The translations under genes and the position numbers were made by a program. The notes beneath the pieces were generated by a model, which was not told the origin of the DNA, ran no database searches, and saw only the letters and a program-made list of their open reading frames with translations. Shown piece by piece: positions 54,420 through 64,000 of a DNA stretch of 64,000 bases; the first letter of the stretch is position 1, and every line of letters begins with the position of its first letter. The stretch is from Heliocidaris erythrogramma (taxonomy: Eukaryota > Echinodermata > Echinoidea > Camarodonta > Echinometridae): contig CM046853.1 of the NCBI GenBank assembly GCA_025617745.1, forward strand, positions 63,373,024-63,437,023. The letters run 5' to 3'.

Positions 54420-57215
54420 TAAGAAAAATAAATTCAAGGGCAATTTCAATGACCTATTTCTACTGCCCATAGAAATCAAGTTCGGATTATGTAATACACC
54501 ATTGTAATGTTCGCACATTTCTAAAGGCGATAGACAGGGCACGTATGTTTGCACCGCTCACTTCGTGGGATGGGCCATTTTGAAATGTTAATGAGGGAAT
54601 CACTGAACCGGTTCAGTGAGCACCGCCGGACAGACTTACATCTATAATTACCACCTTCCACGCGATAATGAGCCAATACACCCCTCGAAATATGATTCAA
54701 CCAATTAATGCCCCGAGAAATGTCATAGATGTATGAATATTTATGAAAATGTATGAATCAAGCTCTTTCATTGAAGCTAACTTATATCACATAAATATAT
54801 CAAAAATAACTTTCATTTTGGAATATATAAATGTTGTAAAACTTTATGAATAATTATGAATTAATTGTGTGCCCATTTTCATCGGCTAATATTTTTATTT
54901 TTGCAATTTTTTAAAACTAAACTGACCTATTTCTGTGATCGATGGATATGTAATCTAGATATTTTCACCTTTTTTAGCCGAGGGGCAAGTACCACATCGA
55001 CGTAGCCAGCACGGGAAACAAGTTAATTTTTCAGAAAATTTCAAGTGTGCTGACCATGTATCCGTTCGTTACATATATCTATACCGTATTTTACATGCTC
55101 TAAAATGAGCAACAATGGGATACAAAGGTTGTTTATTAAAAATATATATGTTTTTATTTCGATATCGACTCTTTCATGGTTTTTTTTTTCAAGGCAAAAC
55201 CAATCCAGCCAGGTCTAGAAATTAAATCCTATACGCGTTGACTGGTCAGAGCCAGAGCCCTGCAAAGCGGATCATGAATGGAAAATGTTTGCCAATTCAA
55301 AAACAGCTTTGAGCTTTTAAGAGTTCAGGTGCCTGTCCCGAAATAGGTCACCCCGCTTTATATGAGCTTTGACCACAGAACTCCTAAAGACGTACAACGC
55401 ACAGATCGCGGTATCGCCGAAATACCCGGTGTAGGATTCGCTCGAGTGCACACGCCGCCATATTGCTTAATTAGTCCTCGATCTTTTCAACTAACCCACC
55501 AGACCAATGCCTATTTATATTATATCGTATCTTCTTTATCGAAATAAAGGGCCTTGTGCCTTCATCACTTGAAATTTTGAAGTTGGCTTTTCCACTGAAG
55601 TTCAGCTGCTCTTTCATATACATAAGTAACGTCAACTAATATCATGTACATTTTAGGGGGGGGGGGTCTCTTTCGGACACATTCTCTCAAATTCAAGATA
55701 GTATCAAAGAGTTGTTTTTTATATTATCACTATTATCATTTTAGTTCCCTTTCAAGAAAGCAGCCCGAGTTCGTTTGTTCACCTTCATCCTTCTTGACAC
55801 CCCCTCGGAAAAAGCAAAAAAAAAAAGATATATACTTGCTTTTTTGGTACCATGTACATGACTTGTAAAATTATACTTTTTGTACTTTTTTATAAAAAGG
55901 CCAACAACTTTGTTTTTTTTTCGCACTGTTTTATTTCTGCATTTTTCATATTAAGTACAAAGTAAAGTATATTCAGAATCATAATAGCATAATATACATA
56001 ATCTACGTAATAAACATAAAATTACTTTTGACAAACAGATAAAATTCTACTTGATCGTTTAACAAAATAAGATATAAATATAATCACAAGAATAGTGGGG
56101 CGATTCTATGCTAGGAGACAGACATCATAAGCATAAGCTTGAGATGATGACGGCCTCGGGATAGGAAATGAAAGAAGAAAAATAAAAGAAAGAGAAAAGA
56201 AAGAAGGATGAATATGAAATGAAGGGTAATGTGCCGTGCAATATGTGAAATGAGTAATTGTACAAAGCCTCTGCTTAATTTGAAATTTAATTTGATGCCT
56301 CAATAAATGGTTAATTTTTCTCTAACAATATTAAATAGTAACTTTAATTACTGTATTGATTAAGAAGGTGTTTTTTGGTAATGGCTATAAAAGAAAAAAG
56401 TGAGGTCCGTAACTTAAGCGAATCAGGTAAGGAGTTCCATATGTCGGGGCCGTGATGCCTAATTGATTTTTTGAATTAAGGATGTGTTCAACATACTCTG
56501 CCATGTTTCTTTTTATCTTTGATGATAATCCTTATATAAGTCAGGACTTTATCGATGAACTGTTTTAAATTGTGGATTAATCAGATTGGCAGGGGAACGG
56601 GGAGGGGGGGGGGGGGTAAGTCTGTAGCCCTCCTCCCACTTTCTGAGTAGACGCATTGCTTAGCCGCCACTTGAATCAATTTTTATTCAACTGTTTTTTT
56701 TTAACTTTGAAGAAACGTTTGTATTTTTACAAGCCAGGCTCAAGATTCTCCTTTCATTGTATTTCTTTTTTTTTTTAATTATTCATGCCCCTTCACGATA
56801 TGAGTGTCAAGATAAAATCCAGCAGAATTTGAGTGTGTCTAATCGATATTAAGAAACAGATGAATACGATGATGTGCTTATTGTTTACAGTCAGAATTCA
56901 CTGCTCCCGGATCATCTCAATTAAAGTTGGTCATTACCATCCATGGAATATCATTTGACAATGTTTGTAATTTCTATAATTTAGTTAGCTACATGGGGAA
57001 AAAATCATTATGACTATGCTGTTTGTTTTACATGACTTGTATAATAATCAAAGATATATCTGCAACTGTGCAAATAACTTTGGCATAAAACTGGACATTG
57101 GCACATGTAGCAGAGGCATCAAAAGCATAATCATCATAACATTGAAGAAAAGTATGCATTTTGACCATAGAGGATCCCTTTTGTGGATTGTGCCCCTCCC
57201 CCATTTTAGAATAAA
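54420..57215. other. Repeat-rich intergenic stretch without a recognised gene
   Basis: No coding sequence was recognised. It contains the duplicated segment at 55213-55372, poly-G tracts (55655-55664, 56606-56618) and purine-rich DNA at about 56160-56220. A short piece near 55375-55402 is repeated in inverse at about 58249-58277. Confidence 0.35.
55213..55372 (+). repeat. 160-base duplicated segment, copy 1
   Basis: It runs tctagaaattaaatcctata ... gtcagagccagagccctgca ... ctgtcccgaaataggtca. It is nearly identical to 58342-58505 in the same orientation, about 3.1 kb away; copy 2 has an extra 'tagctagc'. Confidence 0.8.
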
Positions 57216-57216
57216 A

Positions 57217-57476
57217 ACCTTTTTTTTTTTTTTTTTTTTGGGGGGGGGGGGGGCTTTTCAGTGAATTATGGAGGGAAACTGAACCCCTATACCCCCCCCC
57301 CCCCCCCACTGGGCGAATTTTGGAGGTCTGGTGATTTTTTTTTTTTTTTTTTTTTTTTTTTGGGGGGGGGGGGCTTTTCAGTGAATTATGGAGGGAAACT
57401 GAACCCCTATATCCCCCCCCCCCCCCAACTGGGCGAATTTTGGAGGTCTGGTGATTTTTTTTTTTTTTTTTTTTTT
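57217..57476. repeat. Two tandem 120-base units with long homopolymers
   Basis: Each unit has a T-run of 20 or more, a G-run of 12-13, 'cttttcagtgaattatggag', a C-run of 14-17 and 'gggcgaattttggaggtctg'. The period is 120 bases. The interior word also appears in the 41.7 kb poly-C repeat (agcgaattttggagggctg). Confidence 0.85.
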
Positions 57477-58286
57477 TTTGTCGAATTAGAATTGTAATGA
57501 CTTTATTTTTGTCAAATTCGAATTTTAATGATTAATGATTAAGTTATAGTCCTCTCCGAAAGCTACCTTAATTGTTTCCAATTTGACAGTCGTGACTTGT
57601 GACACTTCGTTGGACTTGATGTATTTTTAATGTCAGGCTTATTTAGAGTGACAACCTTCAACAAAACACAGATATCTGGATCATAACAGTGATCTGTAAA
57701 GACAAAGAATTGAGGGCTATATATTGCAACGTACTGAAATGAGCACACCTCATATCGAACTCTTACAAGCATGAAGTCTTGCATCAGGATATGAATACAA
57801 TAACATAAATTTCCACTTTCATTTGCCAGAACCATGAGAATCATTTCAGTGATCAAAGTTGTTTGAAATGGTAAGTAAATGTAGTGCAGTAAAATTATCA
57901 AAATGAGCAACAAGAGTGGATGATGACTGCATTTCTATAATAACAAATAAGCATGAAAATGCCCAAAGCAACATTTGATAACACTGGCAATAATATATTT
58001 CATGTATTTCGAGAGAAACTTCCCTCTCTTTTTGTCTTGTTTCATTTGGATAATAGCATTAACAAAATCTAGCAATTTCAGTAAGATTTCATATAACCCT
58101 AGTGTTGATCAAACAATTTGTACTGAATGAATGCCGTTGACGCGACGAGCTTCATGAATCCGGAGCTAGCTGGAGAGCGAAGGACTAACCAACATGGCGG
58201 ATATCAAGTGATCACGTACGAACAATGCCTACAATTTCGCACCCGCATGAGCCTTCTACGTCTTTAGGAGTTCTGTGGCTTTGCCT

Positions 58287-58596
58287 GTCATTCACAAAAA
58301 GCTTGTCAGGCTGAACTAAGCCGCCTGGTTTGGCCTATATAGTCTAGAAATTAAATCCTATATAGCTAGCTACGCGTTGAGTGGTCAGAGCCAGAGCCCT
58401 GCAAAGCGGATCATGAATGGAAAATGTTTGCCAATTCAAAAACAGCTTTGAGCTTTTAAGAGTTCAGGAGCCTGTCCCGAAATAGGTCACACCGTTAGAG
58501 CTTTGACACATTTAAGATACTTATAGTCCATCCATGTCATTCACAAAAAGCTTGTCAGGCTGAACTAAGCCGCCTGGTTTGGCCTATATAGTCTAG
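58287..58596 (+). repeat. 60-base direct repeat flanking the second 160-base copy
   Basis: The words tgtcattcacaaaaagcttg, tcaggctgaactaagccgcc and tggtttggcctatatagtct occur at 58287-58346 and 58535-58596. Between them lies copy 2 of the 160-base segment (58342-58505). Confidence 0.8.
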
Positions 58597-58768
58597 TTCT
58601 AGAAGTTTTTAATTATTTTGTCCCTAAAACCATGAAGCTATACAAACCCCGTGTGTGTGTGTGTGTGTGTGCACCCAGCGTAGAACGGTGCTCAGTCCAC
58701 TGATTCACTCTCCCCACAAATTCACATGGTTTTACGGACAAAATAATTAATAACGTCCAGAACTAGAC
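58591..58768. mobile_element. ~178-base MITE with 45-base inverted ends
   Basis: The ends are tagtctagttct...ttaattattttgtcc...taaaaccatg and catggtttta...ggacaaaataattaa...agaactagacta. The middle holds a GT run (58650-58670). Confidence 0.72.
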
Positions 58769-58904
58769 TAGGTTTGACCCCAAGTCAGGTCAATTTCAAC
58801 CCATGTAACATATGCACCAAACTTTGTCAGAAGGAAGTTGTATGACTATAATTTACCAAAACACAAAAACTGACAAAATTTTCGTTGGAATGGGTCGTCA
58901 GTCG

Positions 58905-58976
58905 GCCCATTTTAAAAGTGTTGTCACTCCTCCAACCTTTTAAATGTAGATTTAACATTTGAGTTTTTAGAGTGTA
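58905..58976. mobile_element. Half of an acactctaaaa-type MITE
   Basis: It has the right-hand words of the 54.1 kb element (gttgtcactcctccaacctt, gatttaacatttgagttttt, agagtgta) but no left half. The transporter-derived duplication begins directly after it. Confidence 0.6.
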
Positions 58977-59559
58977 CCGTGCGATGGAGTAGGAACAACC
59001 ATACATAGGTAGGGACATTATTATGGTAACACATGGGACTTCATTTCTTGGAAATATTATAAACTATCTAATTCAATAATCAAAAACAGATATTAAGAAA
59101 CAAAAAGTTGTCATAATTGATCATGAATATCTCATATCACCCTTATTTTGTAAGCTACAAATAACTTACCTGTCCAAAATTGGAAGGAAAAATCCTGCGC
59201 AGGCCAATTTTCATACTTCTAACTTAAGTGAGCACTGCTCATCGATGCATGATTTTTTTTTTCATTTTTTTCATATCATATGAAATGTGGGTCCTTTAGG
59301 TTTCCATACATATCAACATTTTCCCATAAAAAAATATATGCCTAATTTGGCAACCATTTCAAAAGTGTTACGTTTTTTTTGAGCCACACGGTACAGTTAT
59401 TTTTTTACAGTGTACACACAGCACCGACAGTCATGGATTTGACTGTCTTTCCGTACACGAGAAAAAATGACATTAACCTTGATAATTTTGAAACGTGGTC
59501 AATTTGTCTTCAAAGCGTGCTGATTCAAGCATGACTGTGTGTGTTTTTGTATTATACAG

Positions 59560-59680
59560 TGTGCAGCCAGTAAAAAGGAAACCCAGATTTAACCCTAAAT
59601 ATCGTTACAAACAGTACATGATCTTTATCAAAGATACTCACATTGCAGCCTATCCTGTTTTCCTTAATTTGACACCTTGA
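59560..59680 (+). other. Exon-like 40-codon frame (copy 2)
   Basis: It has the same acceptor tract, frame and downstream AATAAA as 50381-50501. The two differences from copy 1 within this frame (gtg/gta and ata/atc) are silent, while the surrounding duplicated DNA differs at several per cent. Confidence 0.4.
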
Positions 59681-60060
59681 TCAATAAAATTTGACAGCTG
59701 AACAGTAGCATTTTTCCTGATTCATGTAAAATTTTCCTTTGCAAAAGTTTTGAATAAAATGGATGGTCAACCCAAGGTTGGTTGAATGGTCGCATGCACT
59801 AGCGCATAATTAAAGTAACCGGATCCTGAACACCATTTATCCAAAACTTGGGTAAATCCTATATTGACTTGTTTTGCAGAAGTGGCTAGTGCTCAGTCAT
59901 CCAAGTTTGTATTTTGGTGAGCAGCCTATTAAAGAAGACATTATTAACTATTATACAATATGGGTTTCCTTTTTATTCCCACTGTATCTTTGTATCTTAT
60001 ATTCGAGGTACATGCAGTAATATATCCCCTAGAAAAACAATGGGTTGAAGTTTGTAAGAA

Positions 60061-60182
60061 GTATTTCAGTATTTTCTTACCGGAAATCGAGAGAAAACGG
60101 CGATAAAAACTTTGTGTGTTGCCATGGAAATTAGTATAATACCCATGGTTATAATAAAGGAACCGCTTATCAGCAGAAAATG
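60061..60182 (-). pseudogene. Truncated copy of transporter exon 2
   Basis: It keeps the donor (cttaccggaaat on the + strand) and most of the exon, but one A is lost from the agagaaaaacgg run and the 5' part of the exon is missing. It cannot replace exon 2. Confidence 0.8.
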
Positions 60183-60185
60183 AGG

Positions 60186-60460
60186 GGGCATTTCGTTTTT
60201 CCGAAGGTTCGTATTTCCGAAACACTAATTTCCCATGCCTGGGGATTCATAATTCCGAACATTTGTTGCATTATTCCGAAGGTTCGTTTATCCGAAGGTT
60301 CATAATTCCGAAAATGAAATAGGGTTCATATTTCCGAAGGTTCGTATTTCCGAAAATGAAAATGGGTTCGTATTTCCGAAAATGAAATAGGGTTCGTATT
60401 TCCGAAAATTAAATAGGGTTCGTATTTCCGAAAAATGAAGTAGGGTTCATAATTCCTGGT
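60186..60460 (+). repeat. Array of TTCG-N6-CGAA units (left)
   Basis: About twelve copies of ttcgtatttccgaa and variants (ttcgtttttccgaa, ttcataattccgaa) occur, many separated by aatgaaatagggt. The unit has inverted TTCG/CGAA ends. The same array in inverse closes the window at 63795-63995. Confidence 0.85.
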
Positions 60461-62035
60461 AAAAAAAGGCGAATTCATCAGGAGCAGAGGTGTAGCAACG
60501 GGGGGGGGGGGGGAGGAGGGCACGCCCCCCACCCCTCCCCCATTGGATGGCGAAAAAATAAGAAAAAAAGAAAGAAAATGGAATAGGAAAGAAGACGGTT
60601 GGACCCCTTCCGGCAACCCCCCCCCCCCCCCCAACCTCTTCCACCAGCGGCGTCTTAGATTAGCTTTAAGTTTATTCCAAAAGACTTGTGCCTCCAATGG
60701 TGCCAGTGCTCCCACAATGGCTAGACTCTAGCTACGCCACTGTTAAAGGGAAAATTTAGGGTCACGATAGGATATTATGGTTTTAATTACCATCTTCAAA
60801 AAGCGGATCTCTTTTCGATGAAAAGCACCTCCCCCACCCCCGCAATGAATAAAAAAATGAAATGGAGACACAAAACTGGGAAGGTTTATAAAAGAGGAGA
60901 GGAGAAGAGAAAAGGAAATAAGAGGACGAGATTATAAGAATCGAATAAGTGTTTATGTGTGTTTCTGTGTGTGTGTGCGTGTGTGGAGGTGTCCTTTCCT
61001 TTTTGGCTGCAACCCACTTTTGCAATAATTATGTGAATATTTAAATCCTTGTTACTATTGTTTCTACTGTCCTTTTTAAAACTTTTATTACACTGTGAAT
61101 GTAATGTTGTTGTTGTTTTTTATCAGATTGCTTGTACATTTTATTGCAAAGGGAAATAAATTTGGGAAAAAAAGCAGTCGAACGGTTTACAGAGCTTGAC
61201 TGGAAACGCGAAGGTTGGGGGTTTGATCCCTGGTACGGCACCTATGGCCTTTTTGTTGTAAAAAAAATGATAGCAACTTTCCTTTTTTTTAATTTACGAG
61301 CGCGCGAAGCTAGCGACCAAAAATAATTGTGCCTTTCCGTTGTGAAAAATTATAAAAATAACATATTTCGGGATATAATGACTGAAATCTGAGGATATTC
61401 GGGCACCTCACTCCCTGAATATGAGGTTTGAGTTGCCGGAATAACGGCACTTTCAAAATCCGGGGGGGGGGTTGGCTGCAGCCCCCCCCCCCCTTCTCGT
61501 ACGCCTATGCCTATGTTAAGTACACAGTTGCGATTGATTTTAACTTGCGATTGTTTCAAATAAATCGCTTCAATTCCTTATAAGGCGGGGCACTGGTTGA
61601 TAAAAGCCATTAATTTAGGTCAGAATGTTTTCTTCTACATGTGTAATTCCTTATTTCTATTTTTTACGATGAGGATTGTTTTACTCTCAATGTCTTTTAG
61701 TGTTTTGTAATTCGTTATGCTTGTAAAAGTTATTTCAAACTTCAGGTCAGCGGTTGTAACTGTTAAAAACGCTATCAATAAGAACATAATACCTCTAAAA
61801 TTTAAGATTTTCATCTGTTTTCAGAAATGTTAGTATATTATGCAAAGTTAATAAACACGTTCAATGATTTCAATCTTGTCATGCTGCATAAATTCTTAGA
61901 ATTTCCTTACTTCATAATGATTATACTTTGGTTTCATTTTATGATAATTATATCAGCATGATAATAAGACTCCTTCCTTAACTTGTTACGATCCATCTTT
62001 CTTCGGCTTTGGTTGTTTATGGTATCTATTCATTT
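60461..62035. other. Low-complexity stretch between the two arrays, no gene
   Basis: It holds G- and C-runs (60500-60512, 60618-60632, 61462-61494) and a tRNA-like B-box (gggtttgatccc) near 61220 that may be a SINE head. No coding sequence was recognised. Confidence 0.35.
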
Positions 62036-62250
62036 ATTTATTATTATTACGAGTATTAGTTGTATTATTATTATTGTTATTATTATAATTATCTTTATTA
62101 TCATTATTATTAGTAGTAGTATTATCTGTATTATCATTTTTATTATTATTATTACTAATATTATCAGTATTATAATTTTTATTATTGATTATATTATTGT
62201 TGTTGTTGTTGTTATTGTTATTATTATTATTACAATTGTTATTATGAAGT
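62036..62250. repeat. ATT/TTA microsatellite
   Basis: This is an imperfect run of tta/att trinucleotides over about 215 bases. It produces a spurious poly-Ile frame. Confidence 0.85.
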
Positions 62251-62538
62251 GGACTACCCAGAATTAGGATGACGATGTCATTTTGGATGGAGTTATGCGA
62301 CCAGACTTAGATATTGCACCGGTTACTCTACTATTGCTTCTTTTATTTCCCTTGTCATGATCGTATAATTGGCCTATAGCCTATACGTATCAATAATATG
62401 CTTGTTATAATATGTTGTGCTACTTACCAGGCTATTTATTCAACATAGCAGTGACTCCTTTATGAACACTCTGTAATATTATGTTGTTGTTTTTATTGCT
62501 GTTGTTGTTTTGGGGACCGGAGGGGAGGACTTGTAGAG

Positions 62539-62696
62539 CCATCTACAGAGCCATATTACAGACTTCGGCCAACTCGGTTTATTTGGGCACAACAAGGCGT
62601 ATATTCCTTTGTTTAGTGCTTGCCTAACAAAGCAACAAGCGCCATATTGCTACCTACATGGAGCTGAGTTGGTCAAACTCTGTAATAGATGGCTCT
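62539..62696. mobile_element. ~158-base foldback MITE
   Basis: The left arm (gagccatcta...ttacagacttcggccaactc) is inverse to the right arm (gagttggtcaaactctgtaa...tagatggctc), and inner words (aggcgtatattcc/ caagcgccatattgc) also pair partly. Confidence 0.55.
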
Positions 62697-62699
62697 GAG

Positions 62700-63550
62700 G
62701 GCTAGGGATGCAGGACGTCCCCACCTTATTTTTAGTATACACTTTTCATAGTATACTTTTTTAATCACAATTTATGTTGAATGTTGACGAAGTAATTACA
62801 TCTTAAAGATAATAAAGTGTCAATGTTTGGCTCGCTGGAATCCAGCAGCGTGGTGCCCGAACATCCTTTTATTTTGGGAAGCGAGATGGTCGGCTATCCT
62901 TATCTGTGGGCGGGAAGGTACTCAAAATGTTATAATTGTTTGGATTATCTGGTAACAAAATCATTATTCTATAGACAATATCTCCCTTTTTTACTTGCTC
63001 ACTAGCGCGTAAGATTTAGAAACGGAATAGTTTGGGACAGGGAACGCCCTTCATTAGGGCGAGTGAAGTGCCCAAATATTCCATATTCGGCAGTAGGGTT
63101 AAGTAGTATTATTCATGGCTCATTATTACATGTTCTATATTTGTCTTTTGATGGCGAAATTGCATTTCCATTACAATAAAAAAAGAAGGTTTTATTTTTT
63201 TCTAACTCGCTTCGCTCGCTTGCAAATTGTAGAAACGGGGAGTATGATATTCTGCCAAGAGGCATCAGCTCCCCCTTTCAAAAACATTACGTGGCCATGT
63301 TCTGCTTGTAAAGATCTAATTGGAACTTTGGTGTGTCTCATTTTCCAAAGCGGTATATACATTATATAAATAACTTCAAGCCAATTTCGTTCTAGCAAAT
63401 TTAATCCGGAATCCGACCATTCATTTTCTTCAATACATCAGTATGTATTTGTAATCACCGAAGCAATATCATTTTATGAGAAATGAAACATGTATTCCTG
63501 AGGCGCTCGCTCTCTACGCTCGCTCACAAATATTTGTTATTATAATAGGA
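62700..63550. other. Non-coding stretch, no gene recognised
   Basis: Phrases such as 'cgcttcgctcgcttgcaaat' (about 63208) and 'cgctctctacgctcgctcac' (about 63508) recall the ends of interspersed repeats, but no family was identified. Confidence 0.3.
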
Positions 63551-63700
63551 ACAAGGATAATAATGATGATAATAATAATAATAATAATTATTATAATAAT
63601 AGTAATAATAATCATAATAATAATAATGATAATGATATTGATAGGAATTACGATAATAATGGCTATTTCTCTGGATTTTATTATAATTGTTATCATCATT
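63551..63700. repeat. AAT microsatellite
   Basis: Imperfect aataataat run over about 150 bases. Confidence 0.85.
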
Positions 63701-63794
63701 GTTATGATTATTGAATACGAAATTAATATCTTTACACTTGGCCGTCTTTCCCCTCCTCCCTATCCGAAATACGGATTGACGCCGTATTCTCTGA

Positions 63795-63995
63795 ATTTAC
63801 AACCCTTTTTCATTTTCGGAAATACGAACCCTTTTTCATTTTCGGAAATACGAACCCTATTTCATTTTCGGAAATACGAACCTTCGGAATTATGAACCCT
63901 TTTTCATTTTCGGAAATACGAACCTTCGGAATTATGAACCCTTTTTCATTTTCGGAAAAACGAACCTTCGGAAATACGAACCTTCGGAAAAACGA
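63795..63995 (-). repeat. Array of TTCG-N6-CGAA units (right, inverse)
   Basis: About ten copies of ttcggaaatacgaa and variants, separated by ccctttttcat, face the left array at 60186. The array continues to the window edge. Confidence 0.85.
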
Positions 63996-64000
63996 CATGT

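Larger units (their letters stand above)
58977..60182. repeat. Segmental duplication of transporter intron 2 and exon 2
   Basis: Bases 58977-59057 match 49555-49635. Bases 59412-60000 match 50232-50870, and 59958-60182 match 50850-51081, all in the same orientation and mostly over 90 per cent alike by eye. The middle of the source (about 49640-50230, with its MITE) is replaced by unrelated DNA. The copy ends abruptly within exon 2 at the start of the TTCG-N6-CGAA array. Confidence 0.85.

Noticed and set aside
62817-63005. 62-residue + strand frame starting with ATG
   Set aside because: No domain or splice context was recognised; too short to support as a gene.
62036-63895. Poly-isoleucine reading frames
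   Set aside because: They are translations of ATT/AAT microsatellites.
1-64000. LTR retrotransposon, endogenous virus or Polinton
   Set aside because: I saw no long direct terminal repeats with coding sequence between them and no capsid, integrase or envelope motifs.

Overview
This is a 64 kb piece of an animal genome. Three split genes have consensus GT/AG splice sites and family-specific protein sequence, and everything between them is packed with transposon debris, foldback elements, homopolymer tracts and microsatellites. The frequent TACATGTA and TAGGCCTA words, the poly-C/poly-G interspersed repeats and the gene families suggest a marine invertebrate deuterostome, most likely an echinoderm such as a sea urchin. 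The species call is an inference from base-level texture, not a database match.

Layout. 1-0.8 kb: a damaged P2X7-type intracellular domain on the + strand. 3.7-6.6 kb: the first two coding exons of a TUT1-like (Star-PAP, speckle-targeted poly(A)/uridylyl transferase) gene on the - strand, running out of the window to the left. 8.7-37.2 kb: a NEMP1-like nuclear-envelope membrane protein gene on the + strand, which I reconstruct as eight phase-consistent exons encoding 410 aa. It is head-to-head with TUT1, about 2.1 kb apart. Its second intron (14.4-33.2 kb) holds, on the opposite strand, a whole MULE-type transposase gene (24.5-30.6 kb; one 2.6 kb main exon plus small 5' exons; 881 aa in my model) with its DDE residues and SWIM-like zinc site in place. 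48.5-53.4 kb: an SLC16/monocarboxylate-transporter-like gene on the - strand, three coding exons, 452 aa. Part of it (intron 2 and most of exon 2) is duplicated at 59-60.2 kb.

Mobile DNA. Non-LTR retrotransposon tails lie at 5.8, 13.2, 43.3 and 52.3 kb. A broken Penelope-like element with inverted terminal regions lies at 45.7-47.5 kb. tRNA-derived and other SINEs lie at 20.6, 28.6, 29.1, 32.3 and 44.4-45.0 kb. There are many non-autonomous DNA elements with pogo-, Tc1/mariner- or TTAA-type ends, several long foldbacks, a ~155 bp satellite (15.9-16.9 kb), a foldback minisatellite (22.8-23.3 kb), and two facing arrays of a 14-bp TTCG-N6-CGAA unit (60.2 and 63.8 kb). I saw no LTR retrotransposon, endogenous virus, rRNA, CRISPR array or functional tRNA.

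How the genes relate. TUT1 and NEMP1 are unrelated housekeeping-type genes that may share a promoter interval. The transposase gene is a nested guest of NEMP1. The transporter is independent. The most unusual points are the apparently whole, spliced MULE gene, small exon-like duplications inside NEMP1 and its 3' UTR, a duplicated 40-codon exon-like reading frame antisense to the transporter intron, and the structured repeats.
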